Assembly: GCA_028288775.1 (NCBI GenBank)
Contig: JAQGHP010000785.1
Coordinates: 1 to 5,412, forward strand
Direction: 5' to 3'
From: Phycisphaerales bacterium
GTDB lineage: Bacteria; Planctomycetota; Phycisphaerae; Tepidisphaerales; Tepidisphaeraceae
Length of the DNA: 5,412 bases
Shown here: in pieces, positions 1 through 5,412 of the stretch
Position numbering within the stretch: position 1 is the stretch's first letter
How the letters are laid out: every line of letters starts with the position of its first letter
The notes under the pieces: generated by a model
Databases searched by the model: none
What the model saw: the letters and a program-made list of their open reading frames with translations, nothing else
Told to the model about the DNA's origin: nothing
Position numbers and translations under genes: made by a program

Positions 1-1
1 C

Positions 2-1183
2 AATTACACCGGCGTTGTTCCCGCGCCTCTGAACTCCACGCCAGGTGGTACGCCCGAACCGCCGCCCCTCGCTGTCGCCGGCGGAAAGCACCTCGTCCTC
101 CACAACAGCGTGCTGACTCGTTACAACGCGAACGGAACCGTCGACACCACCTTCGGCACCAACGGCAGCGTCTCGGATTTTATTTCGGGAACTTCCGAAA
201 CGGGCTTCAAGGCTTACACGATGGTCCTCAAGGGCACTGAAGTCTTTGTCGTCGGCGAAGCCTCGTTTTATGAGAACTTCGCGACCAATTTTGCCGTCGG
301 CGTCGCCGCCATTGACGGCAGCGGCCACCGCGTCGCCACCTTCGGCTCGCACGGGCTGGCCCTGGATAGCAATGGCGTGATGGGCCTCGGCGTTCCCTAC
401 GGCCAAATCAACGTCATTAACCTCGGGCCCGATGGCGAGCTCTATGTCGGAGCGGATCAGTATCAAAATCCGTACTTGTTCCGCTTCAACACGACCACTG
501 GAAAGAACGACGCACAGGCGACCTTTGCGAACAACGGGTACGATCCCGGCCTCACCGGATTCACCTTCCAGCATGATCGAAAGATCCTCGTCCTTACCCA
601 TGAGGGAGGGACTGAGCTTCAGTTGTATCGCCTCAACACCAACTTCACCGCCGATACTTCCTTCGGAACCCAGGGCGAGGTCCACGTGATTTCTCCCCAC
701 GGCCTCTATGAGGTGGATACTGCACGGGCGGACGCCCTGCTCGTCCGTGCGGACGGCACCATTTTCGTCAGCGGCTGGTTTGATGATATTTATCAACCAG
801 TCAGTGAGTCTTATCTGACTTTTGCGTACCGCCCCGGCACCGCTGCGGGCTCGGCCGCGGTCAGCGGGCACTTTTTCAATGATCTCAATGGCAACGGCAA
901 GCGTGAGACCAACGACCCCGCCCTGCGCTACTGGGCCGCGTACGCGGACTCGAACAACGACGGAATCTGGGAAGAGGGCGAGCCGATCGCGTATGCGGAT
1001 TACAACGGCTACTTCAAGCTCGACGGACTGGCCCCCGGCACATACATCATCCGGGAAGTCCGCCTGGCCGGCTGGACGCGCACCACGCCCGCCGGCGTGT
1101 GGCCCGCCGGGGCATATACCGTCGCGCTGGCGCCCAACCAGTTGGTGGGCTACCGCGATTTTGGTAACAAATTTACGGGGTGA
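2..1183 (+). CDS. Delta-60 repeat protein with C-terminal SdrD-B-like domain (5' end outside window)
   Basis: The reading frame is open from base 2 to the TGA at 1181-1183, so the true start lies upstream. The GTG at 110 is only the first possible start codon inside the window and lacks a convincing ribosome binding site. Counting from that GTG as residue 1, there are four copies of a delta-60-like motif (D-x-x-F-G-x-x-G): TTFGTNG near 13-19, ATFGSHG near 76-82, ATFANNG near 137-143 and TSFGTQG near 183-189. Their spacings are about 63, 61 and 46 residues. Such repeats are usually read as propeller-like, secreted or surface beta-structures. Residues 251-357 form an SdrD-B / carboxypeptidase-regulatory-like beta-sandwich, with Ca-loop-like DLNGNGKRE (258-266) and DSNNDGIWEEGE (280-291), then GYFKLDGLAPGTYIIRE. 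The protein ends just after this domain in FGNKFTG, with no sorting signal or membrane anchor. The ligand and cellular role are unknown. The 3' end overlaps the convergent amidohydrolase gene by 11 bp. Confidence 0.88.
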   Translation, partial: NYTGVVPAPLNSTPGGTPEPPPLAVAGGKHLVLHNSVLTRYNANGTVDTTFGTNGSVSDFISGTSETGFKAYTMVLKGTEVFVVGEASFYENFATNFAVGVAAIDGSGHRVATFGSHGLALDSNGVMGLGVPYGQINVINLGPDGELYVGADQYQNPYLFRFNTTTGKNDAQATFANNGYDPGLTGFTFQHDRKILVLTHEGGTELQLYRLNTNFTADTSFGTQGEVHVISPHGLYEVDTARADALLVRADGTIFVSGWFDDIYQPVSESYLTFAYRPGTAAGSAAVSGHFFNDLNGNGKRETNDPALRYWAAYADSNNDGIWEEGEPIAYADYNGYFKLDGLAPGTYIIREVRLAGWTRTTPAGVWPAGAYTVALAPNQLVGYRDFGNKFTG

Positions 1184-2156
1184 TCAGTCCGTACGCCTTC
1201 GCGGCATTATCATGAAATAACTTCCGCTGCTCGTCGCGGCTGCGGCCTTGCACGATCTGCTTGAGTGCATTGACCCAGTGCCCCAGCGTCGCCCGGCGGG
1301 TACACACCGGCCAATCCCCCGCGAACATCACGCGATTGGGGCCGAAGGTGTCGAGGACGTGGTTGATGATCGGGGCCAGTTCATCGGCGGACCATTTCTC
1401 GGCCGCCGTTGCAACGACTCCCGAAATCTTCGCGACCACGTTGTTGCGCTTCGCGATCGTTTCGATTCCGCGCTGCCAGAGGGCGCGGTCCTTCTCCTGC
1501 GCGTCCGCGTTGCCGCAGTGATCGAGAATGAAGTGCGTGTCGGGGCAGGCGTCGATGAGTTTCGCTGCATCGTCGAGGCGATGGCCGCCGGGGTGGAGGT
1601 CGAAGCGCAGGTCGCGTGCGCCCAGGAGGCGCACGCCGCGGATGAAGGATGGCGTGAGGAAATCAGGCGTGATCTGGCGGACGCCCTTGAGGTGTGGGTC
1701 GTCCTTGAACGGCAGCAAGTAGTCGGCAAAACCGTCGGACGCAACGTCCCCGCCGATCACCGCCCCGGCTAAAAACGCGTTCTTCCCCTTACACAAGTCG
1801 AGCACATACCGCGCCTCGGCCTTGCGCTCGTCCGGGGCGACATCCACCTCCATGTAGATGCCCCTGACAATGTTCAGCCCCTCCGCGGCCTTCTGGTAAT
1901 CCGGCAGCAGGAACGTGCGATCGAGCCCCGACCCCTTCTCAATCCACGGCAGCTTGAACTTCGACAAATCCCAAAGGTGAACGTGCGTGTCGAGGATCGC
2001 CAATGCTTCCGCCCGAGTTGGCGGGGACAAGGGGGCGGCATGCGTTTTCGCGCACGCGATTGCTCCCGCGGCAACGGTGGCTTGGAGGAATTCTCGCCGC
2101 GTCCGTAAGACGTGCTCGACCGCACGGAACGCGGTGTGCCGGATATCGCCCTTCAT
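1173..2156 (-). CDS. Tat-exported amidohydrolase-2 family (COG3618-type) metal-dependent hydrolase
   Basis: A TIM-barrel metal hydrolase of the amidohydrolase-2 / COG3618 type, a family that includes L-fuconolactonase-like sugar lactonases and 2-pyrone-4,6-dicarboxylate hydrolases. The substrate cannot be read from the sequence. From the ATG at 2156 the protein has 327 residues, a normal family length. Visible active-site motifs are DTHVHLWD (H58, H60), DLHPGGH (H188), FILDHCGN (H213) and MFAGDWPVC (D281). The N-terminus carries a twin-arginine motif, TRREFLQ (19-25), then a hydrophobic stretch ATVAAGAIACA and a possible AxA cleavage site near THAAP. Export to the periplasm by the Tat pathway is therefore likely. 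A weak lipobox (AIAC, Cys35) makes a lipoprotein possible. A TTG at 2171 would add five residues but has no ribosome binding site, whereas AAAGGG lies six bases before the ATG. The gene is divergent from htpG and has no operon partner here. Confidence 0.9.
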   Translation of the reverse strand: MKGDIRHTAFRAVEHVLRTRREFLQATVAAGAIACAKTHAAPLSPPTRAEALAILDTHVHLWDLSKFKLPWIEKGSGLDRTFLLPDYQKAAEGLNIVRGIYMEVDVAPDERKAEARYVLDLCKGKNAFLAGAVIGGDVASDGFADYLLPFKDDPHLKGVRQITPDFLTPSFIRGVRLLGARDLRFDLHPGGHRLDDAAKLIDACPDTHFILDHCGNADAQEKDRALWQRGIETIAKRNNVVAKISGVVATAAEKWSADELAPIINHVLDTFGPNRVMFAGDWPVCTRRATLGHWVNALKQIVQGRSRDEQRKLFHDNAAKAYGLITP

Positions 2157-2162
2157 GAACTG

Positions 2163-2168
2163 CCCTTT
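2163..2168 (-). promoter_or_regulatory. Ribosome binding site deciding the amidohydrolase start
   Basis: On the minus strand AAAGGG stands six bases before the ATG at 2156 and shares AAGG with the Shine-Dalgarno consensus. It lies inside the short extension that would be coding if the upstream TTG at 2171 were the start, so it favours the ATG. Confidence 0.5.
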
Positions 2169-2204
2169 CAACGAACGCCGTACGAGACTTCAGGATAGGG
2201 CAAC

Positions 2205-2223
2205 CGCTGCCATTATGGCAGCG
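2205..2223. repeat. Perfect 8-bp inverted repeat with 3-base spacer, possible operator
   Basis: CGCTGCCA (2205-2212), spacer TTA, then TGGCAGCG (2216-2223) form a perfect dyad. The same arm CGCTGCCA recurs as a single half-site at 2328-2335, 46 bases before the htpG start. The dyad lies about 50 bases upstream of the amidohydrolase ATG, a plausible place for a dimeric regulator or for a hairpin in that gene's leader. No T-run follows it on either strand, so it is not a typical intrinsic terminator. No regulator is recognised. Confidence 0.5.
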
Positions 2224-2367
2224 AGACCATCCGAGTCCCGTCTGCGCAAACATCGACAGATAGTACATTTACATTAGAGCGCTTTCGGCACGCCTTTTGT
2301 GTAGGGATGGTCGGTACTACCATTCGGCGCTGCCAATCGGCGTCTGTTTACTTATGCGTTTAATCTT

Positions 2368-2371
2368 GGAG
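2368..2371 (+). promoter_or_regulatory. htpG ribosome binding site
   Basis: GGAG lies nine bases before the ATG at 2381, at a usual Shine-Dalgarno distance. It supports this start over other in-frame positions. Confidence 0.7.
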
Positions 2372-2380
2372 CATTGATCC

Positions 2381-4279
2381 ATGTCCGCGACCACTACCGC
2401 CGCACCGGAACGCCTCGAGTTCAAGACCGAGCTCAAGCAGCTTCTCGATCTTATCATTCACTCGCTCTACACGAAGAAGGAAATATTCCTCCGCGAGCTG
2501 ATCAGCAATGCCGCGGACGCCATCGACAAGGCGCGGTTCGAATCGCTCACCAACCCCACCCTCATCGAAGGCAATGGCGACTTTGCAATCCGCATCCTCC
2601 CCAACGAGCAGGCCGGCACGCTCACCATCAGCGATAACGGCATCGGCATGTCCCGCGCGGGAATCGTCGAGAACCTGGGCACCATCGCACGGTCGGGGAC
2701 GAAGCAGTTCCTTGAAAACCTCAAAGCTGCCAACGTGCAACAGCGGCCGGAACTGATCGGGCAATTCGGCGTGGGCTTCTATGCGTCGTTCATGGCTGCC
2801 GATCGCGTAACGGTCCTCTCGCGCACCGCCGGGCCGACCTCCGAAGGCGTGCGGTGGGAGAGCGACGGGCAGGGGCAGTTCACGGTCGAGCCCTTCGAAA
2901 AGGAAACCCGCGGCACCGACGTCATCCTCCACGTCCGCGACGATGCGAAGGAATTCCTCTCCGACTGGCGCATCCGCGAGATCGTCAAGCGCTATTCCGA
3001 TTTCATCGACCACCCCATCACCCTGCACACCGAGGAGGAGAAGGACGGGAAGAAAGAGCCGAAGGAGGAAACCCTCAACTCGCGCCAGGCCATTTGGCTG
3101 CGGCCAAAATCCGAAGTAAAGCCCGAGGAGTACAGCGCCTTCTACAAACAGCACACGCGCGACTTCGAAGACCCGCTCAAGACGATCCACCTGGCCGCGG
3201 AAGGAACGACCGAGTTCCGGGCGCTGATGTTCCTGCCCGCGCACCGCGGGATGGACTGGATGGCCGGGCCGGAGAAGAAATCGGGGCTGGATTTGTACGT
3301 CCGCCGGGTGCTGATCACGCACGAATGCGAGGAGCTTTCGCCTCCGTGGATGCGGTTCGTCAAGGGCGTGGTAGACTCGGCGGACCTCCCGCTCAACGTC
3401 TCGCGCGAGACGCTCCAGCACAACCCGGTGCTCACGAAGATCAAGTCCAACCTCGTGAACCGCATCCTCAAGACGCTCGACGAGATGAAGACCGGCGAGT
3501 ACGAGACCTACCTCAAGTTCTACAAGGAATGCGGCACCTACCTCAAGGAAGGTGCTGCCACCGATTTCTCCAACCGCGAGCGGCTGGCCGACCTGCTGCT
3601 GTTCGAATCGACGAAGACTGACCCGGGAAAATTCACCACGCTCGCCGACTACGTCGGCCGCATGGCCTCCGAGCAGAAGGAAATCTTCTACCTCATCGGC
3701 GAGAGCCGCGAGCTGATCGGCAATTCGCCCTATCTCGAAGCCTTCAAGGACGACGGCCGCGAGGTGCTGCTTCTGACCGACCCGATCGACGAGTACCTGG
3801 TCTCCTCGCTCCACAGCTACAAGGAAAAATGGCTCAAAGCCGCAGACCGCGGCGACGTCGCCAAGGAAGACTCCGAGCAGAAAAAGGCGAAGACCGAGCA
3901 ATTCAAGTCGCTGCTCGACGTGCTGAAGGGAAAGATCGACGAAGTGAAGGAAGTTCGTCTCTCCAGCCGGTTGAAGGAAAGTGCCGCGGTGCTGGTGGCG
4001 GATGAAGGCGCAATGGGCGCACACATGGAACGCCTGATGCAGCGCATGGGCCGCGAAGACATGCCCGCCTCCAAGCGCATCCTCGAGCTGAACCCCGATC
4101 ACCCCGCCGTCATCGGCCTGCGGCAACTGTCAGAGAAAAACCCCGCCGACCCCCGCGTCGAAAACTTCGCGAGGTTGCTCTTCGACCAGGCGGTGATCGC
4201 CGAGGGCTCCCGCGTGAAGGATCCCGCCGCGATGGCTCGGCGGATCAATGACCTGATCGCCAAAGAAGCGGCAATTTAG
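2381..4279 (+). CDS. htpG: Molecular chaperone HtpG (bacterial Hsp90)
   Basis: Cytosolic, homodimeric, ATP-driven chaperone of the Hsp90 family, complete at 632 residues (E. coli HtpG has 624). The N-terminal GHKL ATPase domain (about 10-215) shows ELISNAADAIDKAR with catalytic-type E39, Mg-binding N43 and D46. It also shows SDNGIGM (84-90) with the adenine-contacting D85, the lid segment GTIARSGTKQF (100-110) and IGQFGVGFYASF (126-137). A short charged stretch, EEEKDGKKEPKEE, near 217-233 links to the middle domain, which opens with AIWLRPKSEV and holds NVSRETLQ (339-346), including the conserved ATP-contacting arginine R342. The C-terminal part carries ELNPDHPAVIGL and ends in INDLIAKEAAI, the dimerisation region. 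There is no MEEVD tail, as expected for bacteria. All key ATPase residues are present, so the protein should be active. The ATG start has GGAG nine bases upstream. The gene stands alone, and a hairpin with T-run follows it. Confidence 0.98.
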   Translation: MSATTTAAPERLEFKTELKQLLDLIIHSLYTKKEIFLRELISNAADAIDKARFESLTNPTLIEGNGDFAIRILPNEQAGTLTISDNGIGMSRAGIVENLGTIARSGTKQFLENLKAANVQQRPELIGQFGVGFYASFMAADRVTVLSRTAGPTSEGVRWESDGQGQFTVEPFEKETRGTDVILHVRDDAKEFLSDWRIREIVKRYSDFIDHPITLHTEEEKDGKKEPKEETLNSRQAIWLRPKSEVKPEEYSAFYKQHTRDFEDPLKTIHLAAEGTTEFRALMFLPAHRGMDWMAGPEKKSGLDLYVRRVLITHECEELSPPWMRFVKGVVDSADLPLNVSRETLQHNPVLTKIKSNLVNRILKTLDEMKTGEYETYLKFYKECGTYLKEGAATDFSNRERLADLLLFESTKTDPGKFTTLADYVGRMASEQKEIFYLIGESRELIGNSPYLEAFKDDGREVLLLTDPIDEYLVSSLHSYKEKWLKAADRGDVAKEDSEQKKAKTEQFKSLLDVLKGKIDEVKEVRLSSRLKESAAVLVADEGAMGAHMERLMQRMGREDMPASKRILELNPDHPAVIGLRQLSEKNPADPRVENFARLLFDQAVIAEGSRVKDPAAMARRINDLIAKEAAI

Positions 4280-4308
4280 TAAACGGAGCAACTCGACTTT
4301 GCCGCAAG

Positions 4309-4344
4309 CACAAAGGCCACAGAGATCACAGAGAGCACAAAGAA
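4309..4344 (+). repeat. Four tandem 9-bp repeats (CACAxAGxx)
   Basis: Four units sit in exact register: CACAAAGGC (4309-4317), CACAGAGAT (4318-4326), CACAGAGAG (4327-4335) and CACAAAGAA (4336-4344). The inverted arm downstream holds the complementary units CCCTCTGTG (4378-4386) and CCCTTTGTG (4387-4395), plus a degenerate GCCTCTGGT (4396-4404). The 9-base period keeps an open frame on the minus strand, but that frame is low-complexity and is judged non-coding. Confidence 0.85.
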
Positions 4345-4408
4345 GAAATTCCGAAAGCTGAGTGTGCGCGAGCTTTCCCCTCTGTGCCCTTTGTGGCCTC
4401 TGGTTTTT
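4309..4408 (+). terminator. Possible intrinsic terminator of htpG
   Basis: The imperfect long hairpin formed by the repeat arms (4309-4335 with 4378-4404), with an inner 7-bp stem GAAAGCT/AGCTTTC and an 11-base loop, is followed directly by five T residues (4404-4408). In the htpG transcript this would be a stem followed by a U-run. The loop and stem are longer than in a textbook terminator, and no comparable T-run serves the minus strand. The function is inferred from structure and position only. Confidence 0.45.
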
Positions 4409-4464
4409 GCGATGAGGCCTTTGACCGCGTGACACATTTGGTCCACGGCAAAGTCAATCCCGCT

Positions 4465-5412
4465 CTATGGCGTTCGCGCCTGCCCGCCTTCCCGGCGGAC
4501 ATGGATCATTACCTGCGGAGAAGTCGGGTTGCCCGCCTGGCGCGCGCGGGCGTGGCAGAGGCGGTCGGTCTCGGGGACCCAGGCGTCGCATTGCAGGAAG
4601 ATTTGCCGCCGAGCCTGGCCTTCGGGGATGAGCACGCCGCTGAGCCCGATGTCGGCGACGATCACGCCGTGCGGCAGATTCTCCACGTCAAACTCCACCC
4701 GCTCACCAAACCCGTTTCGCCCGACACTGAGCCATGCCGGCACGAGCTTGCCCGGGATCACCGTAATCTCCGGCGGCCCCGCGGTTGACGGCCGCGTCGC
4801 GGGCCCACCCTCGGAATACGGCTCCAGTGCCACCGTCACTTGTGGCTTGGCCCCCATCGTCGGCCTGCGCAATTCCCCAGCGGGCTTTGTCACGGGCGTA
4901 CCCTGGGGCGATGCGGTCGCCGTCAATTTCAACGGCGGGCCGTCGCCTGAAGCGGCTGCATCGGGCATCGCGTACAGCGCACCCTTGGCCTCGATATGCC
5001 CCGCTTCTATGGTGATCGGCGAAGAAACACGGAAGCCCGCGGGCGGATCGCTCACGTCCACTCGCACCGGGCCGTCGAAACCGTCGATGCGGTTGAGGCG
5101 CGCGGTAAAGCTCCGCCCCGCCCCCGGCGGAAGGGCCGGGTCCAGGTTGTCCACGGACACATTAAAGTCGGGTTTCGCGGGCCGGACGACCAGGCGATAG
5201 GTGTAGAGGTCGCCGCCGAAGTTGCGGGTGTCGGTGACGCGGACGAGGTAATCGCCATCCGCCGGGGCGGTGAACAGCAGGCGCGAGTCCGATCCGAGCG
5301 TGCGGTCGGCGGCGTCATCATTCTCGTAATTGAGCGTAAAGACCGGCAGGCCGTTGGGGGCGAGCGTTTCATCGGGCTTGTGCGGTTCGACGATGTACAC
5401 TTTTTCGTCCAG
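4465..5412 (-). CDS. PPC-domain / beta-sandwich repeat protein, C-terminal part (5' end outside window)
   Basis: The minus-strand frame is open from the window edge (residues LDEKVYIVEPH...) to the TAG at 4465-4467. It gives 315 residues of a longer protein. The GTG at 5400 is only an internal codon that could start translation. Residues about 25-79 match the end of a pre-peptidase C-terminal (PPC) beta-sandwich: SRLLFTAPADGDYLVRVTD, then NFGGDLYTYRLVVRP. A second beta-rich, Ig-like segment follows (about 82-170, starting PDFNVSVDN), then a proline-rich linker. The last part (about 190-310) contains LPHGVIVADIGLSGVLIPEG and a tail ending in HVRREGGQARTP. From memory this arrangement is typical of large secreted Planctomycetota proteins annotated only as PPC-domain proteins. 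No catalytic residues are visible in this part. It probably has a structural or binding role outside the cytoplasm, but the signal peptide would lie beyond the window. Confidence 0.85.
   Translation of the reverse strand: MDEKVYIVEPHKPDETLAPNGLPVFTLNYENDDAADRTLGSDSRLLFTAPADGDYLVRVTDTRNFGGDLYTYRLVVRPAKPDFNVSVDNLDPALPPGAGRSFTARLNRIDGFDGPVRVDVSDPPAGFRVSSPITIEAGHIEAKGALYAMPDAAASGDGPPLKLTATASPQGTPVTKPAGELRRPTMGAKPQVTVALEPYSEGGPATRPSTAGPPEITVIPGKLVPAWLSVGRNGFGERVEFDVENLPHGVIVADIGLSGVLIPEGQARRQIFLQCDAWVPETDRLCHARARQAGNPTSPQVMIHVRREGGQARTP

Larger units (their letters stand above)
2157..2380. other. Divergent intergenic region between amidohydrolase gene and htpG
   Basis: This 224-base non-coding stretch must hold the promoters of both flanking genes, since they point away from each other. 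It is less GC-rich than the genes, notably around 2255-2278 and 2343-2367. It contains a perfect inverted repeat (2205-2223), a third copy of that repeat's arm (2328-2335), a near direct repeat CATTCGGCG / CAATCGGCG (2321-2329 and 2334-2342) and the htpG ribosome binding site. TTTACA at 2268-2273 resembles a -35 box, but no good -10 box lies at the right distance. No CIRCE element and no sigma-32-type promoter (CTTGAA with CCCATNT) could be recognised, so the basis of htpG heat-shock control is not visible. Confidence 0.7.
4295..4455. repeat. Nested palindromic intergenic element with 10-bp terminal inverted repeats
   Basis: The outer arms GACTTTGCCG (4295-4304) and CGGCAAAGTC (4446-4455) are perfect reverse complements. 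Inside them CAAAGGCC (4311-4318) matches GGCCTTTG (4416-4423). Further in, 4309-4335 pairs with 4378-4404 at 20 of 27 positions, and GAAAGCT (4353-4359) pairs with AGCTTTC (4371-4377). The element starts 15 bases after the htpG stop and ends 9 bases from the stop of the convergent PPC-domain gene, so it nearly fills the gap. No target-site duplication is evident. From memory, related CACAGAG-type repeats are scattered through intergenic regions of many environmental bacteria and give rise to spurious proteins rich in LCxLC; the minus-strand translation here reads LCALCDLCGLC. It may be a REP- or MITE-like element. Confidence 0.75.

Noticed and set aside
775..800. Hairpin CTGGTTTGAT / ATCAACCAG with a 7-base loop
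   Set aside because: It lies inside the coding sequence of the delta-60 protein, has one bulge and no T-run, and is explained by the codons for WFDDIYQP.
1248..1772. A 174-codon plus-strand frame opposite the amidohydrolase gene
   Set aside because: Shadow frame. The minus strand carries all the metal-binding motifs of the amidohydrolase in the right order.
2157..2380. Search for a CIRCE element or sigma-32 promoter for htpG
   Set aside because: No TTAGCACTC / GAGTGCTAA pair and no CTTGAA with properly spaced CCCAT-like box was found.
2360..4126. A 588-codon open frame on the minus strand opposite htpG
   Set aside because: It mirrors htpG codons in a GC-rich gene, has a low-complexity composition rich in Leu, Val and His, matches no family I recognise, and htpG on the other strand is unmistakable.
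4130..4435. A 101-codon minus-strand frame containing LCALCDLCGLC
   Set aside because: It is the translation of the 9-bp repeat plus the antisense of the htpG 3' end. The LC pattern is a by-product of the repeat period.
4384..5200. Plus-strand open frames of 134 and 223 codons opposite the PPC-domain gene
   Set aside because: They are Arg/Pro/Ser/Ala-rich shadows of the minus-strand gene, which has clear domain similarity over its whole length.
1..5412. A novel multi-gene defence or mobile system
   Set aside because: No nuclease, transposase, recombinase, reverse transcriptase, toxin-antitoxin pair or CRISPR repeat is visible, and the four genes are all convergent or divergent rather than in an operon.

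Overview
The window holds four protein-coding genes, two of them cut by the window edges, in a GC-rich genome with strong G/C preference at third codon positions. The best guess for the organism is a member of the Planctomycetota or a relative in the PVC group. This rests on two large secreted protein types common there: a delta-60 repeat protein ending in an SdrD-B-like domain, and a pre-peptidase C-terminal (PPC) domain protein with planctomycete-style beta-sandwich repeats. A Tat-exported sugar-lactonase-like amidohydrolase fits the same picture. This is inferred from protein style, not from a marker gene.

Layout, left to right. (1) Bases 2-1183, plus strand: the 3' part of a delta-60 repeat / SdrD-B-like secreted protein. 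(2) Bases 1173-2156, minus strand: a COG3618-type amidohydrolase with a twin-arginine signal. Its 3' end overlaps gene 1 by 11 bp tail to tail. (3) Bases 2157-2380: a divergent intergenic region with a perfect 8-bp inverted repeat, one arm of which recurs closer to htpG. (4) Bases 2381-4279, plus strand: a complete htpG (bacterial Hsp90). (5) Bases 4280-4464: a convergent intergenic gap almost completely filled by a nested palindromic element. The element contains four in-register 9-bp repeats and a T-run that could terminate htpG. (6) Bases 4465-5412, minus strand: the C-terminal part of a PPC-domain protein.

The genes do not form an operon; every adjacent pair is convergent or divergent. 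htpG is a cytosolic chaperone. The other three products are probably exported, and nothing in the sequence ties them to one pathway. No defence system, transposase, CRISPR array, tRNA or rRNA was seen. The most unusual signal is the palindromic 9-mer repeat element between htpG and the PPC-domain gene.
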